Of a stretch of 64,000 bases of DNA, positions 1 through 9,542 are shown in pieces. How positions within the stretch are numbered: position 1 is the stretch's first letter; each line of letters begins with the position of its first letter. The stretch covers positions 434,001 to 498,000 of the forward strand of contig CBDANB010000007.1 of NCBI GenBank assembly GCA_965197395.1. The letters are read 5' to 3'. The notes below the pieces were generated by a model. The model was not told where the DNA came from. It did no database searches and was given only the letters and a program-made list of their open reading frames with translations. The stretch comes from CAZYFH01 sp965197395. Lineage in GTDB: Bacteria; Acidobacteriota; Vicinamibacteria; Vicinamibacterales; UBA8438. Made by a program: the position numbers and the translations under genes.

Positions 1-1288
1 AGACACGCGCGTCATCGGGGACATCTAGGTCACGCTCACCCGTCGGATCCGTCACCACGAGCGACGCGTTGCGGTGCCAGTATTCGGAGGAGGTGTCGAG
101 GTGCATGACCTTGGGCAGCACATTCGCCGCGCGCGCGCGCCGGAGGATACCGTCGGTCCGTCCGGTGAACGGGTCGGTCGCGTCGCCGTAGGCAAACGGG
201 AAGACATCAACCGGGTAGAGATGCCCGTCATGCTGCGTCGCGGTCCGCGTCGGCGATGCGAACCGATGATTGAAGAATCCCTGTCCGCCTCCCGCAATCA
301 CCGGCATGGCGCCGTCGAACACCCGCCGGCCGTGCTCGTCGGCGTTGAAGCCCTCGTATAGGAACATCCGGAGCGCGCGACCGCTCTGTGACCGCCCCTC
401 GCCGATGACGCGCGTCGCGACAGGGTCCCCGTTTGCCTGGCGCAGCGGGTTCATGTCGGTGCGATCGTGTTTGAGGAAGGACACCACGTCGCGCATCGCC
501 GCGAACCCGGCACCTTGAACGACCGATCCGCGCGCCGTGTAGACGAGCTCGTAGATCCACCCAGGCTCGAACCCCCCGGCCAGCTCCACGGCCCCCTCGA
601 TCAGGCCGCTGCCCTCCTCATGTGGACCGTCGACGACGACGACGTTCCATTCGGCGCGCGGAATCGACTGCGGCGCGTCGGCCTCGTGGAGCCGTTTCGT
701 CAAGGTCGCGTTGACCAGCTCGCTGAGGACGGGCTCATAGGCGAGCTGGTTGCGGTCCGAGAGCGATACCCGGTCGGTGGCGACGTCGGTGACGATCTCC
801 GCCCGCACTCGTCCGACCACCGGCACTCCGTCGTCATGTGCGACGGGCGCTTCGAGCCGCAACAGGCGCGGGCCGACCGGCACCTCGGCGATCCAGCCGC
901 TCGACACCGTAACGTAGCCGTGACGGAGAAAGAACGCCTCGGCCCCCCAGAGACGGCGACCGCGGTTGTTGACGTCATAGAGCACGGTCGGCTGCGCCAG
1001 GCTCAGGTCGCGTGGCGCCAGGATCTCGAGATCGCCATAGAGCTCGACGCGTCCCTCGCCATTGGTTGGTGCCAGTTCGAGATCGACGATGTGCGCGTTC
1101 GCGTCCAGGGTGGGGTCGAGCGCGTAGACGACCCGACCACGAATCCGCTCGTACGGACCCACCTTGCCCTGCACGTCGTCGGCAAACGGCTCGCGGGAGG
1201 TAATCACGACCCTGATGACCTCCGCCGTCGCCGGCGCGGCGATCATCAGCACGAGCAACAGCGGCAAGACGGCGTGCCTAGTCGGCAT
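1..1288 (-). CDS. Secreted alpha/beta-hydrolase domain protein, 3' part cut by the window edge
   Basis: The frame stays open from an ATG at 1288 to the left edge (429 codons visible, no stop). Residues 1-22 form a signal peptide ending in PATA. The body resembles the large alpha/beta-hydrolase-domain family found beside secreted oxidases in Acidobacteria. A nucleophile-elbow motif GRSQSG places the likely catalytic serine at about residue 302. The start lies 11 bases after the stop of the upstream cytochrome gene and has a GGGGA ribosome site in that gap, so the two are probably cotranscribed. The C-terminal third, including the expected catalytic His, is missing here, and the substrate is unknown. 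Confidence 0.8.
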   Translation of the reverse strand, partial: MPTRHAVLPLLLVLMIAAPATAEVIRVVITSREPFADDVQGKVGPYERIRGRVVYALDPTLDANAHIVDLELAPTNGEGRVELYGDLEILAPRDLSLAQPTVLYDVNNRGRRLWGAEAFFLRHGYVTVSSGWIAEVPVGPRLLRLEAPVAHDDGVPVVGRVRAEIVTDVATDRVSLSDRNQLAYEPVLSELVNATLTKRLHEADAPQSIPRAEWNVVVVDGPHEEGSGLIEGAVELAGGFEPGWIYELVYTARGSVVQGAGFAAMRDVVSFLKHDRTDMNPLRQANGDPVATRVIGEGRSQSGRALRMFLYEGFNADEHGRRVFDGAMPVIAGGGQGFFNHRFASPTRTATQHDGHLYPVDVFPFAYGDATDPFTGRTDGILRRARAANVLPKVMHLDTSSEYWHRNASLVVTDPTGERDLDVPDDARV

Positions 1289-1299
1289 TGGTCGTCCCC

Positions 1300-3474
1300 C
1301 TATTTCGCGAGCGGATCGGGTCGCAGCTGGAACTGCACGACCTTGCTCGGCGTGCCCTTGCCGGTTTCCGTGTGAAACGGCGCGCGCGTACCGTAGGTCG
1401 CCCAGAGCCCCCTGCCCTTCCAGCCGGTGTCAGGGTCGTCGATCCGCCCGTCCATCCACTTCGTGTAGAAGCCCAATGGGTAGGGGACGCGCATGACGAC
1501 CCACTCCCCATCCCGGAGCGCAAGCAGCCCCTCGGACGCGTTCCCGGTGTTGATCGGCACGTTGGCACCGAGACCGAGAATGTCGAACTGGTCGACCCAG
1601 GTGTAGTAGCTGCCCTCGGCGCTGCCCGAATCGCTCAGGCCCTTGAGCTGCGGGAGCGGCTCGGGATAGAGCGTCCACCCCTCGGGGCAGTGCTGACCGG
1701 TCGCCTCGGGTCCGTTGAGCGGACCGGTGCATGTGCGACGATCGAAGCTGGCCATGTGCCCGCTCGCGAGCGGCGTCCAGACGACGCCGTTCCGATCGAT
1801 GTCCATGCCACGCGGCGAGTAGCCCTGGATCGGCGCCCGGGGATTGTCCCATGGAACCTCGAAGACCTCTGTCAGGGCTGTCGACGACGGGTCGCGTCCG
1901 GGATCCAGACGCAGAATCGCGCCAGGAAACCCGAGTGACGATCCCCACACGGTGCCGTCAGCCGGGTTCACCGCCACACCGTAGAACCCGCTACGCACCC
2001 GATGGTCCTTCGTACGATCGATCGGCTCGTCCGGCTCGGTGTAGGCGTCGCGACGCCCGTTGCCGTTCGTATCGAGCACGAGTGCGGTCCACCCCTGCGC
2101 GCGCGCCTCGTCCCCGGTCTCCAGGAAGAGGTTGGTGTCGAGCCACCCGATGGCCTGCCCGCCGCCGCTGGTCCAGAGGGTGTTCTGCGCGTCCTCGGCG
2201 AACACCAGGTGGTGCGTGCTGAAGCAGGTCCCGATGAGGGTCATCTCCTCCGTCGTCGGGTCGTAGACGGCGAGATGACGCCCCGACCTCGCCAGGGGGA
2301 ACTCGCGCGCCGACGGATGATCGGACCCCTCCAGGCACATCGGTGGGTTGTCCGGTCCGCGCACGCGCGACGTCAGCCAGACACGCCCGTCCTGGTCGAG
2401 CATCGGGTTGTGCACGTTGGATTGACTGTTCCAGATCGCCTCGTCGCCCCAATACGGTGACGGCGCCGTCGGCGGTCCGGCGGCTCTGGGTGTGTCCGGG
2501 TCACGGACCGGCACCGGCACCCGACGCGCCGTATGGTTGACTGGATCGAGCACCGGCACGTAGTCGGCGCTTGCCTCGAGCGCGCCGTAGATCGGGCCGT
2601 TCGCGTTGACGGTCGGGTTCCGCTTGTCCGTCGAGATCTCGTCGTGAAGATACGCCTTCGGGTCGGCCCAGTCCCACTGCGTCACGACGACGTTCCGTTC
2701 GACCCCGCGGGGCCGTGGCGGCGCCTCGGGCAGCTCGCCCGCGACGATCCGATCGGTCCAGTCGGCGAACATCTCGAGCGCGCGGCGGCGGCCCATGCGG
2801 TCCAGCCCACCGGACATCATGCCGCCGGCTTGCCCCGACTGGATACGTCGATCCCAGGCGGCGACCATCGAGTCGAACTCGCCCAGCTCGGGTGGAATCT
2901 CGCGTGTCGCCTTGTTGCCGAGCGCATGACACGCGGTGCAGCCGCCCGACTTCACCGACCGCAGCCACTCGGCTTGACTGCGTACATTTGGCGAAATGCC
3001 GTTGCCGTCGGGTCCGGTGCCGGGGAACTCGTCGGGCCCTGGCGCTTCGAGGAGGGACAGCCAGTAGCCTGCGGGATAGTACTGGGCCGCCGCCGCGGCG
3101 GTCGGCGCAACGACGGCCCGCAGATTGACGGTATCGCCCGGCGAAGCCTCGGTCTTCGCCGAATCCATCAACCCGTAACCGCGCACCCAGACGTCGTAGG
3201 TCGCATCGGGCAAGTCCGGAAGCACGTAGCGGCCGTCATCGTCGGTCACGACGATCCGGTTGAAGCGTGTCGCGAGATCCATCGTCTCCGCGATCACCCA
3301 CACACCGGCTTCCGGCCCACTCGGCCCGGTGACGACGCCACCGATGTCATCGGCGTCGATGGCGACGTCCGCCTGTCGCGCGCTCGCCTCCCCCCGCGAG
3401 AAACCGATGTGCGCGACGAGCGCGGTCCCCGCCAACCCGGTCAACAGCGCGCCGCCGATTCGCGTGAGCCGCAT
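1300..3474 (-). CDS. Secreted cytochrome c / carboxypeptidase-regulatory / streptogramin-lyase-like propeller protein
   Basis: A 724-residue protein. The start at 3474 is chosen over an ATG 24 codons upstream because AAGGAG lies just before it and a signal peptide follows directly. Residues about 43-120 form a carboxypeptidase-regulatory-like beta-sandwich (GVVTG, DDGRYVLPDLP). A single haem c motif CTACH lies at about 179-183. The remainder resembles a virginiamycin B lyase/NHL-type beta-propeller. This architecture suggests a periplasmic oxidoreductase or dehydrogenase partner, but the substrate is unknown. It is followed after 11 bases by the alpha/beta-hydrolase gene, so the two may act in one catabolic route. 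Confidence 0.85.
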   Translation of the reverse strand: MRLTRIGGALLTGLAGTALVAHIGFSRGEASARQADVAIDADDIGGVVTGPSGPEAGVWVIAETMDLATRFNRIVVTDDDGRYVLPDLPDATYDVWVRGYGLMDSAKTEASPGDTVNLRAVVAPTAAAAAQYYPAGYWLSLLEAPGPDEFPGTGPDGNGISPNVRSQAEWLRSVKSGGCTACHALGNKATREIPPELGEFDSMVAAWDRRIQSGQAGGMMSGGLDRMGRRRALEMFADWTDRIVAGELPEAPPRPRGVERNVVVTQWDWADPKAYLHDEISTDKRNPTVNANGPIYGALEASADYVPVLDPVNHTARRVPVPVRDPDTPRAAGPPTAPSPYWGDEAIWNSQSNVHNPMLDQDGRVWLTSRVRGPDNPPMCLEGSDHPSAREFPLARSGRHLAVYDPTTEEMTLIGTCFSTHHLVFAEDAQNTLWTSGGGQAIGWLDTNLFLETGDEARAQGWTALVLDTNGNGRRDAYTEPDEPIDRTKDHRVRSGFYGVAVNPADGTVWGSSLGFPGAILRLDPGRDPSSTALTEVFEVPWDNPRAPIQGYSPRGMDIDRNGVVWTPLASGHMASFDRRTCTGPLNGPEATGQHCPEGWTLYPEPLPQLKGLSDSGSAEGSYYTWVDQFDILGLGANVPINTGNASEGLLALRDGEWVVMRVPYPLGFYTKWMDGRIDDPDTGWKGRGLWATYGTRAPFHTETGKGTPSKVVQFQLRPDPLAK

Positions 3475-3561
3475 GCCCCACTCTCCTTCCGGTCCGGGTT
3501 GCCCCGACGCCGCCCCGATCGTGTCTCGAGCCCGCATGTCCATCAATCCCGCCGGCGTGGT

Positions 3562-4194
3562 TCAGCGGCCGCCATCGAGCTCGGCGAGGTGTACGCGCGC
3601 CACCATATGCATATAGCCGCCCGCGGCGGCGTACTGGTCGTCCGCGGCGGCCGTGATGTGGGTGCGCGCGGCCTCGTCGGCGCCGAGCGCCTCGTGGTAG
3701 AGCCCTAGATACAGATGTGCGTAGAACAGCGCGCGGGGCCGTCCGCCTGCGGCAGCGAGGACCGCCTCGGGCGTGGTCGTGCCGCGGAAGAGCTGGTAGA
3801 TTTCCCCCATCGGCGCCCGAGGATCCGGGCCGACCGGGAGCAGCGCCGCCCGCGCCGCCTCCGGCGATTCCTGACGCGCCACACAGAGGAAATGCCAGGT
3901 GGCGTTCTCGACGTCGTTGGGGTTGACCGTACGATGCGACTCGAACTGCTGACGGCAATCGCGATATCGGCCGACGTAGTACAGCGCGATGCCTCGCTGC
4001 CAGAGCTGGGGAGCCGCCTGCGGCGCCAGCTCGGCCACCCGGTCGAAACCGGCCACCGACTCGGAGAGCCGACCGCCATCGAAGTCGGCGACGGCGCGAT
4101 CCAGGATCGCGCGCGGATCTTGCGCCGACAGCTGATGGGCCGCCATCAGGGCGGCCAGCACGCAGGTTGCGGTGCGCACGTCGGATCGCCGCAT
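3562..4194 (-). CDS. Secreted TPR-repeat protein
   Basis: A 210-residue protein starting at ATG 4194, chosen because a signal peptide (hydrophobic stretch ending LSAQ at about 25) begins there. Longer readings upstream run through tandem-repeat DNA. Residues about 28-100 show tetratricopeptide-like helix pairs (ILDRAVADFDGGRLSESV, LWQRGIALYYVGRYRDC). A related repeat occurs near the C terminus. It is probably a periplasmic scaffold protein of the NlpI/BamD-like class, though no specific family was recognised. A TAGAAT hexamer ends 7 bases before the start codon, which is compatible with a leaderless transcript. Confidence 0.75.
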   Translation of the reverse strand: MRRSDVRTATCVLAALMAAHQLSAQDPRAILDRAVADFDGGRLSESVAGFDRVAELAPQAAPQLWQRGIALYYVGRYRDCRQQFESHRTVNPNDVENATWHFLCVARQESPEAARAALLPVGPDPRAPMGEIYQLFRGTTTPEAVLAAAGGRPRALFYAHLYLGLYHEALGADEAARTHITAAADDQYAAAGGYMHMVARVHLAELDGGR

Positions 4195-4201
4195 CGCCGC
4201 T

Positions 4202-4207
4202 ATTCTA
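4202..4207 (-). promoter_or_regulatory. Candidate -10 box TAGAAT for the TPR gene
   Basis: TAGAAT reads on the minus strand with 7 bases before ATG 4194, so transcription would begin at or next to the start codon. No Shine-Dalgarno is visible and no convincing -35 hexamer was found. Support comes from the same arrangement at several other genes in this window. Confidence 0.4.
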
Positions 4208-4228
4208 GCGCCGATCGCGAGCTCCGGC

Positions 4229-4297
4229 GTCGGGGCGAGCCGGCCGGGAGTGTTTCCATCCAACGTCGGGGCGACCCCGAGAGTGTTTCCATCCAAC
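4229..4297. repeat. Two-copy tandem repeat between divergent genes
   Basis: Copy one is 4229-4264 (36 bases) and copy two 4265-4297 (33 bases). Both begin GTCGGGGCGA and end with GAGTGTTTCCATCCAAC or GGAGTGTTTCCATCCAAC. They lie between the divergent TPR gene and the lectin-like gene, so a shared binding site is possible. A chance duplication is the simpler alternative. Confidence 0.6.
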
Positions 4298-4337
4298 CCG
4301 GGGCATGCGAAGATACGGTCTGGGAGGGGAGAACGCA

Positions 4338-4979
4338 ATGAGGATGCTTCGACTGCTCGGAGTCGCCACCCTGCTCGCGCTCGCGATCGCGTACCCGGCG
4401 TTCACGCAGGACGCCAACATGAGCTTCTTCTTGACGAGCATGGGACCGGGTGACGGTGCGAATCTCGGTGGTCTCGATGGCGCCGACCGCCATTGCGAGA
4501 TGCTCGCCGGCGCGGCCGGTGCCGGCGGCAAGACGTGGCGCGCGTATCTCAGCACGACCGGCTCGGGCGGCGTGAACGCCCGTGACCGCATCGGCTCGGG
4601 ACCTTGGTACAACTACGGTGGCGACATGATCGCCCGCACCGTCGCCGACCTGCACAGCGACAGCAACAACCTCACCAAGCAGACCCAGTTGAACGAAAAG
4701 GGGCAGATGACCAACGGGCGCGGTGACGACCCCAACATGCACGACATCCTGACGGGGTCGCAGCTCGACGGAACCATGGCGCCCGGCAGCGACGACTCGA
4801 CGTGCGGCAACTGGACGAGCAACGGCGAGGGGAGCGCGCTCGTCGGCCACCACGACCGGAACGGTGGCGGGGCCAACCCAACCTCGTGGAACTCGGCCCA
4901 CGGCTCGCGCGGGTGCGGCCAGTCGGACCTGCAGGGGACCGGGGGCAACGGCTACTTCTACTGTTTCGCGACCGACTAA
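4338..4979 (+). CDS. Secreted lectin-like (DUF1554-type) protein
   Basis: A 213-residue secreted protein. The start at 4338 follows a GGAGGGGAG ribosome site. A signal peptide covers about residues 1-25 and the mature protein begins near QDANMSFF. The motifs SMGPGDGANLGGLDGADRHC and GKTWRAYLST and the Cys pairs toward the C-terminal CFATD resemble endostatin/C-type-lectin-like DUF1554 proteins. The ligand is unknown; a surface or periplasmic sugar-binding role is inferred from family naming only. The disrupted CRTAC1-type gene begins about 30 bases downstream on the same strand. Confidence 0.75.
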   Translation: MRMLRLLGVATLLALAIAYPAFTQDANMSFFLTSMGPGDGANLGGLDGADRHCEMLAGAAGAGGKTWRAYLSTTGSGGVNARDRIGSGPWYNYGGDMIARTVADLHSDSNNLTKQTQLNEKGQMTNGRGDDPNMHDILTGSQLDGTMAPGSDDSTCGNWTSNGEGSALVGHHDRNGGGANPTSWNSAHGSRGCGQSDLQGTGGNGYFYCFATD

Positions 4980-5393
4980 CGGGGTCAGCGCGCCTCGCAT
5001 GAGTAGCCGGTGGAGACGGCGGATATTGTCATCACCGCCACCGACAAGCGGCAGTACTCCAGTGTCGCCTACGCGCTCCGCGCGGTCCTCGCTGTGCAGC
5101 AGGAGATGCTGCTCGCCGCCACGGACCGGCTCCCGCCCCTCGAGCCGGACGCGGTCGATGCGCTGAAGGATCTCACCGACATCTACACGCTCGGGGCGCT
5201 GCAACTGGCCGACCGTCGCGCGCGACTCGACAACGAGTCCGTGCTGACGGCCATGCGTCTGGAGGAGAGTTGGGCGCGGTTCGCGGCGGCGTCGGCAACC
5301 CCGGAGGTTGCGGAGCGCCGGCCCCTCCCCGCGTCCGCCGGGGCCAGCACCGATTTTCGCGTGATCCGGGAGATCATCGCGCAAAAAATAGAC

Positions 5394-5898
5394 GGTTCCT
5401 CTCAGGGATCGGTGCAGCTTTGGCCGGTTCCATGGCTAATAAGTCAAGCATTGTCATCGACTTACGCTAATAAGTCAAGCATTGTCATCGACTTACGTGG
5501 CTGGAGAACACCGTCTGTATCTGGAGAGGAACTGCAGGCTCTCGGAAAGTCCGGCCCACGGTACACGGCGGAAATCGCGAGGGGCCTGCCAGTGCCAAGG
5601 GGCTGAACAGTCAGCGAGGGTTCGGCCCAGCGGTAAAACGTCGGCGAAAGTCCAGGCCGCGTTCCACGAGTGTTCATGGTTCGTCGCCCTGTAAATGCCA
5701 GCGCCTCAGCACCTTGAGGTGGGACCGGCTGCCGTCGAGCAGGCCCCCCACCAAAAGCGGGGCCCGCGCAGGCGGCCGTCGACTGAGCGATAGACGACTT
5801 CACCGCTGATTCGCGGGCACGAACACATCCGCAGCCTCTTTCCACGGCGTGGCTGACCTGCTGGGGGCTGAATCGTGCACACATTTGTGTGAGGAACC
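5394..5898. mobile_element. Non-autonomous (MITE-like) insertion element, 505 bp, with 8-bp target duplication
   Basis: The segment is flanked by the direct repeat AAATAGAC (5386-5393 and 5899-5906). Its ends are inverted: the left begins GGTTCCTC and the right end read in reverse also begins GGTTCCTC, with further partial matching (including GTGCA) to about 25 bases. No transposase-like frame is recognisable on either strand; the longest open frames inside look non-coding. Excising it with one repeat restores the host gene exactly. It carries a tandem 31-bp repeat near its left end. The parental IS family was not identified; 8-bp duplications occur in several families. Confidence 0.8.
5436..5497. 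repeat. Perfect tandem 31-bp repeat inside the insertion element
   Basis: Two identical, adjacent 31-base units (5436-5466 and 5467-5497). Each contains an internal inverted pair TAAGTC/GACTTA. On the minus strand, TTGACT in one unit and GACAAT in the next are 17 bases apart, resembling sigma-70 -35/-10 hexamers. The unit is much lower in GC than its surroundings. Its function is unknown. Confidence 0.85.
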
Positions 5899-8367
5899 AA
5901 ATAGACTCGTACGCCACCTACAACGACGTGGCGAACACGATCTTCGTGCGCAACCTCCAGGTGTATTTCGCGAGGCTCCCCTGGCCGGACGACGCCGCGC
6001 AGGGCGTCGAGTTCCGCGACACGTTCGTCCAGGCGCTCGTCAACTTCGGCGTCGACCTCTATCTCGGCGCCGAATCCGTCGCAACGCAAAACGGGCATGC
6101 GCTCATTCGCGAAGACGATGTGCACGAGTACGCGCACCGGTTCGTGCCGCACGAGATCAACGAGTACGAAGACGCGCTGTTCTTTCCGAGGCTGCCGCGC
6201 GATCAACGCGTCGCGATCGAGTCGTACGACATGGATGCGTTCCGGGACAGCGGCACGCATTGGCTGTATCTGCAGCGTGCCCTCGAGGCGCCCGATTTCA
6301 CCGGCACGCTGGAGCCCGACCCGTTCGCGGCCGAGCTGCTGGCGGAGAACATCGCGCAGTTCGGCGTCCTCGTGCTGCGGATGGTGGGCACCGAGGCGAA
6401 GGAGGCCGGGGCCGGTCGCCTGCATCCCGACCACATCAATCTCGGACTGCGCGCCCTCCAGGATCGCATCACCGCCCACGCGCGTGTGGACCCCGCCCAC
6501 GCGCCGGACGCGACGATTCAATCGAGCACCGACGCGTTGCCAGGCCGCGCGACTGACCGGTTCTTCACGGATGTCACCGCCGAGATCGGCATCGACGTCG
6601 ACCATCGCTCCGCCGACTGGCTCAATCGGCTGCTCCGCACGTATCTCCCGGCGGGCGACAACGTCGGCAACTTGACCATCCCGCCGGCATTCGGGGGCGC
6701 GGGTATCGCGGCCGACGACCTCAACGGCGACGACTACCCCGATCTCCTGATCCTCAGCGGCCGGGGCAACCGCCTGTTTCTCAACGACGGCGAAGGCGGC
6801 TTCACCGACGTCACCGCCACCTCGGGGATCGACTGGCGCCGGCCCGACTCCGGCCTGCCGGGCGAACCACGCCAGCCGATCATTGCCGACCTCGACAACG
6901 ACGGCCTGCGGGACATCTTGATCACCTACGTCGACGATGCGCATCGTCTCTTCCGCAATGTCGGCAACGGCCGCTTCGCTGACGTGACCGACCGGGCGAA
7001 GCTGGGCGGCGCCAGCATGGTCGGTGGGCCCGCGACCGTTTTCGACTTCGACCGGGATGGGCTCCTCGACATCTACATCACGTACTTCGGGAACTACGTT
7101 AACGGCGTGCTGCCCACGCTCAAGCGGCGAAACGACAACGGCTCGCCGAACAAGCTCTTCCGCAACACCGGGACGTTGACGTTCGCCGATGTGACGGCGG
7201 GCAGCGGACTGGACAACACCGGCTGGACCCAGGCGGTCGCCCACACGGATCTGGATGGCGACGGCTGGCAGGACGTGATCGTCGGCAACGATTTCGGTGT
7301 GAACGCGTACTACCGCAACCGGAGCGACGGCACGTTCGAGAACATCGCCGAGCGCATCGGGACCGACAAGCCCTCGTACACGATGAACATCGGCATCACC
7401 GACCTCAATGACGACGACGACCCGGACATCTACATCTCGAACATCGTCACGATGAACAAGGACGAGACCTACGTCCTGCCAAACGCGGACACGGTGGCGC
7501 GGTTCGACCCGGTGAAGTTGGCCAACATGCGTGTCGTCGAAGCCAACGACCTGTTCCTGTCGCGGACCGGTCCGGACGGCCTCGCCTACGTCTCGTCCGA
7601 TCTCGTGGGTCGCGGCTACTCATCGACCGGGTGGGCCTGGGACGCCGACTTCTTCGACTTCGAGAACGACGGCGACGACGACCTCTACGTGCTCAACGGC
7701 ATGAACGAGTTCGCCGTCTACAGCAGCGAGAACCCGTATTACACGGACCCGCACGACAACCAGCGGCTCAACGTCCACATCCCGGTGGCCACGCGCGAAT
7801 CCAACGTCTTCTTCGTCAACGACGGCGGACGCCTCGAGAACGCCTCACCAGAGAGCGGCGTCGACCTGCTGGGCAACTCTCGCAGCGCGGCGTATCTTGA
7901 CTTCGACCGGGACGGCGACCTCGACATCATCGTGGGCAACTATCACGGACCGAGTGTCTTCTACCGGAACAACGCCGAGCGGCTGGGAGGCAACTGGCTC
8001 AGCGTGCAGCTGGTCGGCGACCCGTCGCGGGGCAGCTCGCGGGACGCGATTGGCGCCCGGCTCGTGGTCACGACCGCGAACGGGGGCCGCGTCTGGCGTG
8101 AAGTGCACGGGACCATCGGCTATATGTCGGTCCATCCCAAGGAGCAACACGTCGGACTTGGGACCCAGACCACCGCGACGATACGTGTCGAATGGCCTGG
8201 CGGCGACGTCAGCACGTTCGCGGACGTCGAAGCCAACCGTCGCTATCGGGTCGACCAGGGCCTCGACCCGGACTTGCTCTCCCTGCTGCCCTAACGAGCC
8301 GCGCACACTCCCGTACACGGCAACGCCCGCCGCCCCACAGGACGACGGGCGTCACCCGTAGTTGTCG

Positions 8368-9456
8368 TTACTGCTGGTTCGACGTCGGCGCACCCTGGTT
8401 CAGCAGGAGCTTCTGGATACGCCAGTTGTTCATGTCGGCGATATACAGCTCGTCCTCGGTCCGGCAGCTAATGCCGTGGATCCAGTTGAACTGGCCGAGC
8501 TGACGACCCGACTCACCCAACCACCCGAGGATCTCGCCGTCCAGCGTCATCTTGTACACGCGACCCGGCTCCTGGTCCGAGGCAAACAGAAACTGGGTCT
8601 GCCCGCCCGAGATACAGAGCGTCCAGGGCTGCGTCTCGTCGGGCACATTGGGGTTCACATTGCCGAGGACCGGCTGGCGCGTCTTGTCGAACGGCACGTT
8701 CAATACGATCATCTTGATGAAGTTGCCGTCGGAGTCGAACTTCTGGATACGACGGTTGCTGCGGTCAGCCACGTAGACGTTGCCCTGTCGGTCGACCTGC
8801 ATGTTGTGCGGCAGCCGGAACTGGCCTGGCTCCATCCCGTAGGTGCCCCACGACGTGATCCAGTTGCCGTGCTTGTCGAACTTCGCGATCCGTGAGTTGA
8901 CGTAGCCGTCGCTGACGTAGATGTTGTCGTCCTGATCCCACCCCACGTCGGTCGGCCCGTCGAAATACCCGTCGACGTGGCGCGCCTCCTGCGGCGAGGT
9001 GTGCTCGGGCGGCTCATACCCTTCGGGGCGCCGTCCGAGGTTCAGCGTGACATACCCCGCCGGGTTGATCTTCGTGACCGCGTTCGTCCCTTTGTCGACG
9101 ATCCAGAGGTTGTCATACCTGTCGTAGCGGGCCGAGTGCGAGTAGCCGAAGCCATACACACCCTGGCCGATCTCGCGCACGAAGTTGCCCTGGTCATCGA
9201 ACTCCAAGAGCTGGGTCGTCGCGTTGCCGTAGAGCGGACCCACCGTCGCGGAGCCCGGATGGTTCAGCACGAGCAAGTGCCCCTTGGAGTTTTCGGCCAC
9301 GGCGAGGGTCTCGCCGAGGTTCATCTCCGGGGAGTACTTCAAGTAGTCAGGCACGGAAAAGAACGGGATCTCCGGGGCGTTGCTGTTGTCCGGCTGCTGC
9401 GCGAAGACCGGCGCCATGACCAGCGCGAGCGCGACGGCGATGAGTGATCGGTTCAC
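8368..9456 (-). CDS. Secreted NHL-repeat beta-propeller protein
   Basis: A 362-residue protein. GTG 9456 is taken as the start because GAAGGAGGAG lies 3 bases upstream; the longer reading upstream has no ribosome site. The signal peptide ends near VFAQQ. Successive NHL blades are visible (GPTDVGWDQDDNIYVSDGY, LPHNMQVDRQGNVYVADR, IHGISCRTEDELYIADM), each with the spaced IxKFD or IQKFD strand. It is probably a periplasmic peptidylglycine-lyase-like or binding propeller. Its convergent partner is the split CRTAC1 gene, and the octahaem cytochrome gene diverges from it. Confidence 0.85.
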   Translation of the reverse strand: MNRSLIAVALALVMAPVFAQQPDNSNAPEIPFFSVPDYLKYSPEMNLGETLAVAENSKGHLLVLNHPGSATVGPLYGNATTQLLEFDDQGNFVREIGQGVYGFGYSHSARYDRYDNLWIVDKGTNAVTKINPAGYVTLNLGRRPEGYEPPEHTSPQEARHVDGYFDGPTDVGWDQDDNIYVSDGYVNSRIAKFDKHGNWITSWGTYGMEPGQFRLPHNMQVDRQGNVYVADRSNRRIQKFDSDGNFIKMIVLNVPFDKTRQPVLGNVNPNVPDETQPWTLCISGGQTQFLFASDQEPGRVYKMTLDGEILGWLGESGRQLGQFNWIHGISCRTEDELYIADMNNWRIQKLLLNQGAPTSNQQ

Positions 9457-9528
9457 GACTCCTCCTTCTTCAAGAAATCGCCACAGCGTATCAGACGCCG
9501 CGCCGCGGAGGGCGATTCGGGGGACGTC

Positions 9529-9534
9529 TATAAT
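9529..9534 (+). promoter_or_regulatory. -10 box TATAAT for the octahaem cytochrome gene
   Basis: A consensus TATAAT ends 8 bases before ATG 9543, the spacing expected for a leaderless mRNA. No Shine-Dalgarno precedes the ATG and no -35 consensus is apparent. Confidence 0.5.
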
Positions 9535-9542
9535 CGCCTCGG

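Larger units (their letters stand above)
5010..8294 (+). pseudogene. CRTAC1-type FG-GAP/VCBS protein with C-terminal ASPIC/UnbV domain, split by an insertion
   Basis: Removing 5394-5906 (the element plus one direct repeat) joins codons 5010-5393 in frame to 5907-8294. That restores a continuous 923-residue protein reading IIAQKI-DSYATYNDV across the junction. The N-terminal part (about 1-330) is helical. The middle has FG-GAP repeats with acidic calcium-loop motifs (DLDNDGLRD, DFDRDGLLD, DLDGDGWQD, DFDRDGDLD). The end is an ASPIC/UnbV domain (about residues 830-920). The interrupted 5' half has no signal peptide, and an in-frame stop lies just before GTG 5010, so the N terminus may also be damaged. 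The 3' part (5889-8294) stays open for 801 codons with a GTG inside the element's right terminus, so a truncated product is possible. Confidence 0.8.

Noticed and set aside
4200..5384. A 394-codon minus-strand frame covering the lectin gene and the 5' half of the split gene
   Set aside because: It has no signal peptide or recognisable domain and lies opposite genes with clear motifs.
5706..7244. A 512-codon open frame on the minus strand opposite the CRTAC1-type gene
   Set aside because: It is antisense to a recognisable FG-GAP protein and has no family motif; long antisense frames are expected at this GC content.
8320..8350. Hairpin between the split gene and the NHL gene as a bidirectional terminator
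   Set aside because: The stem has a mismatch and no T-tract on either side.
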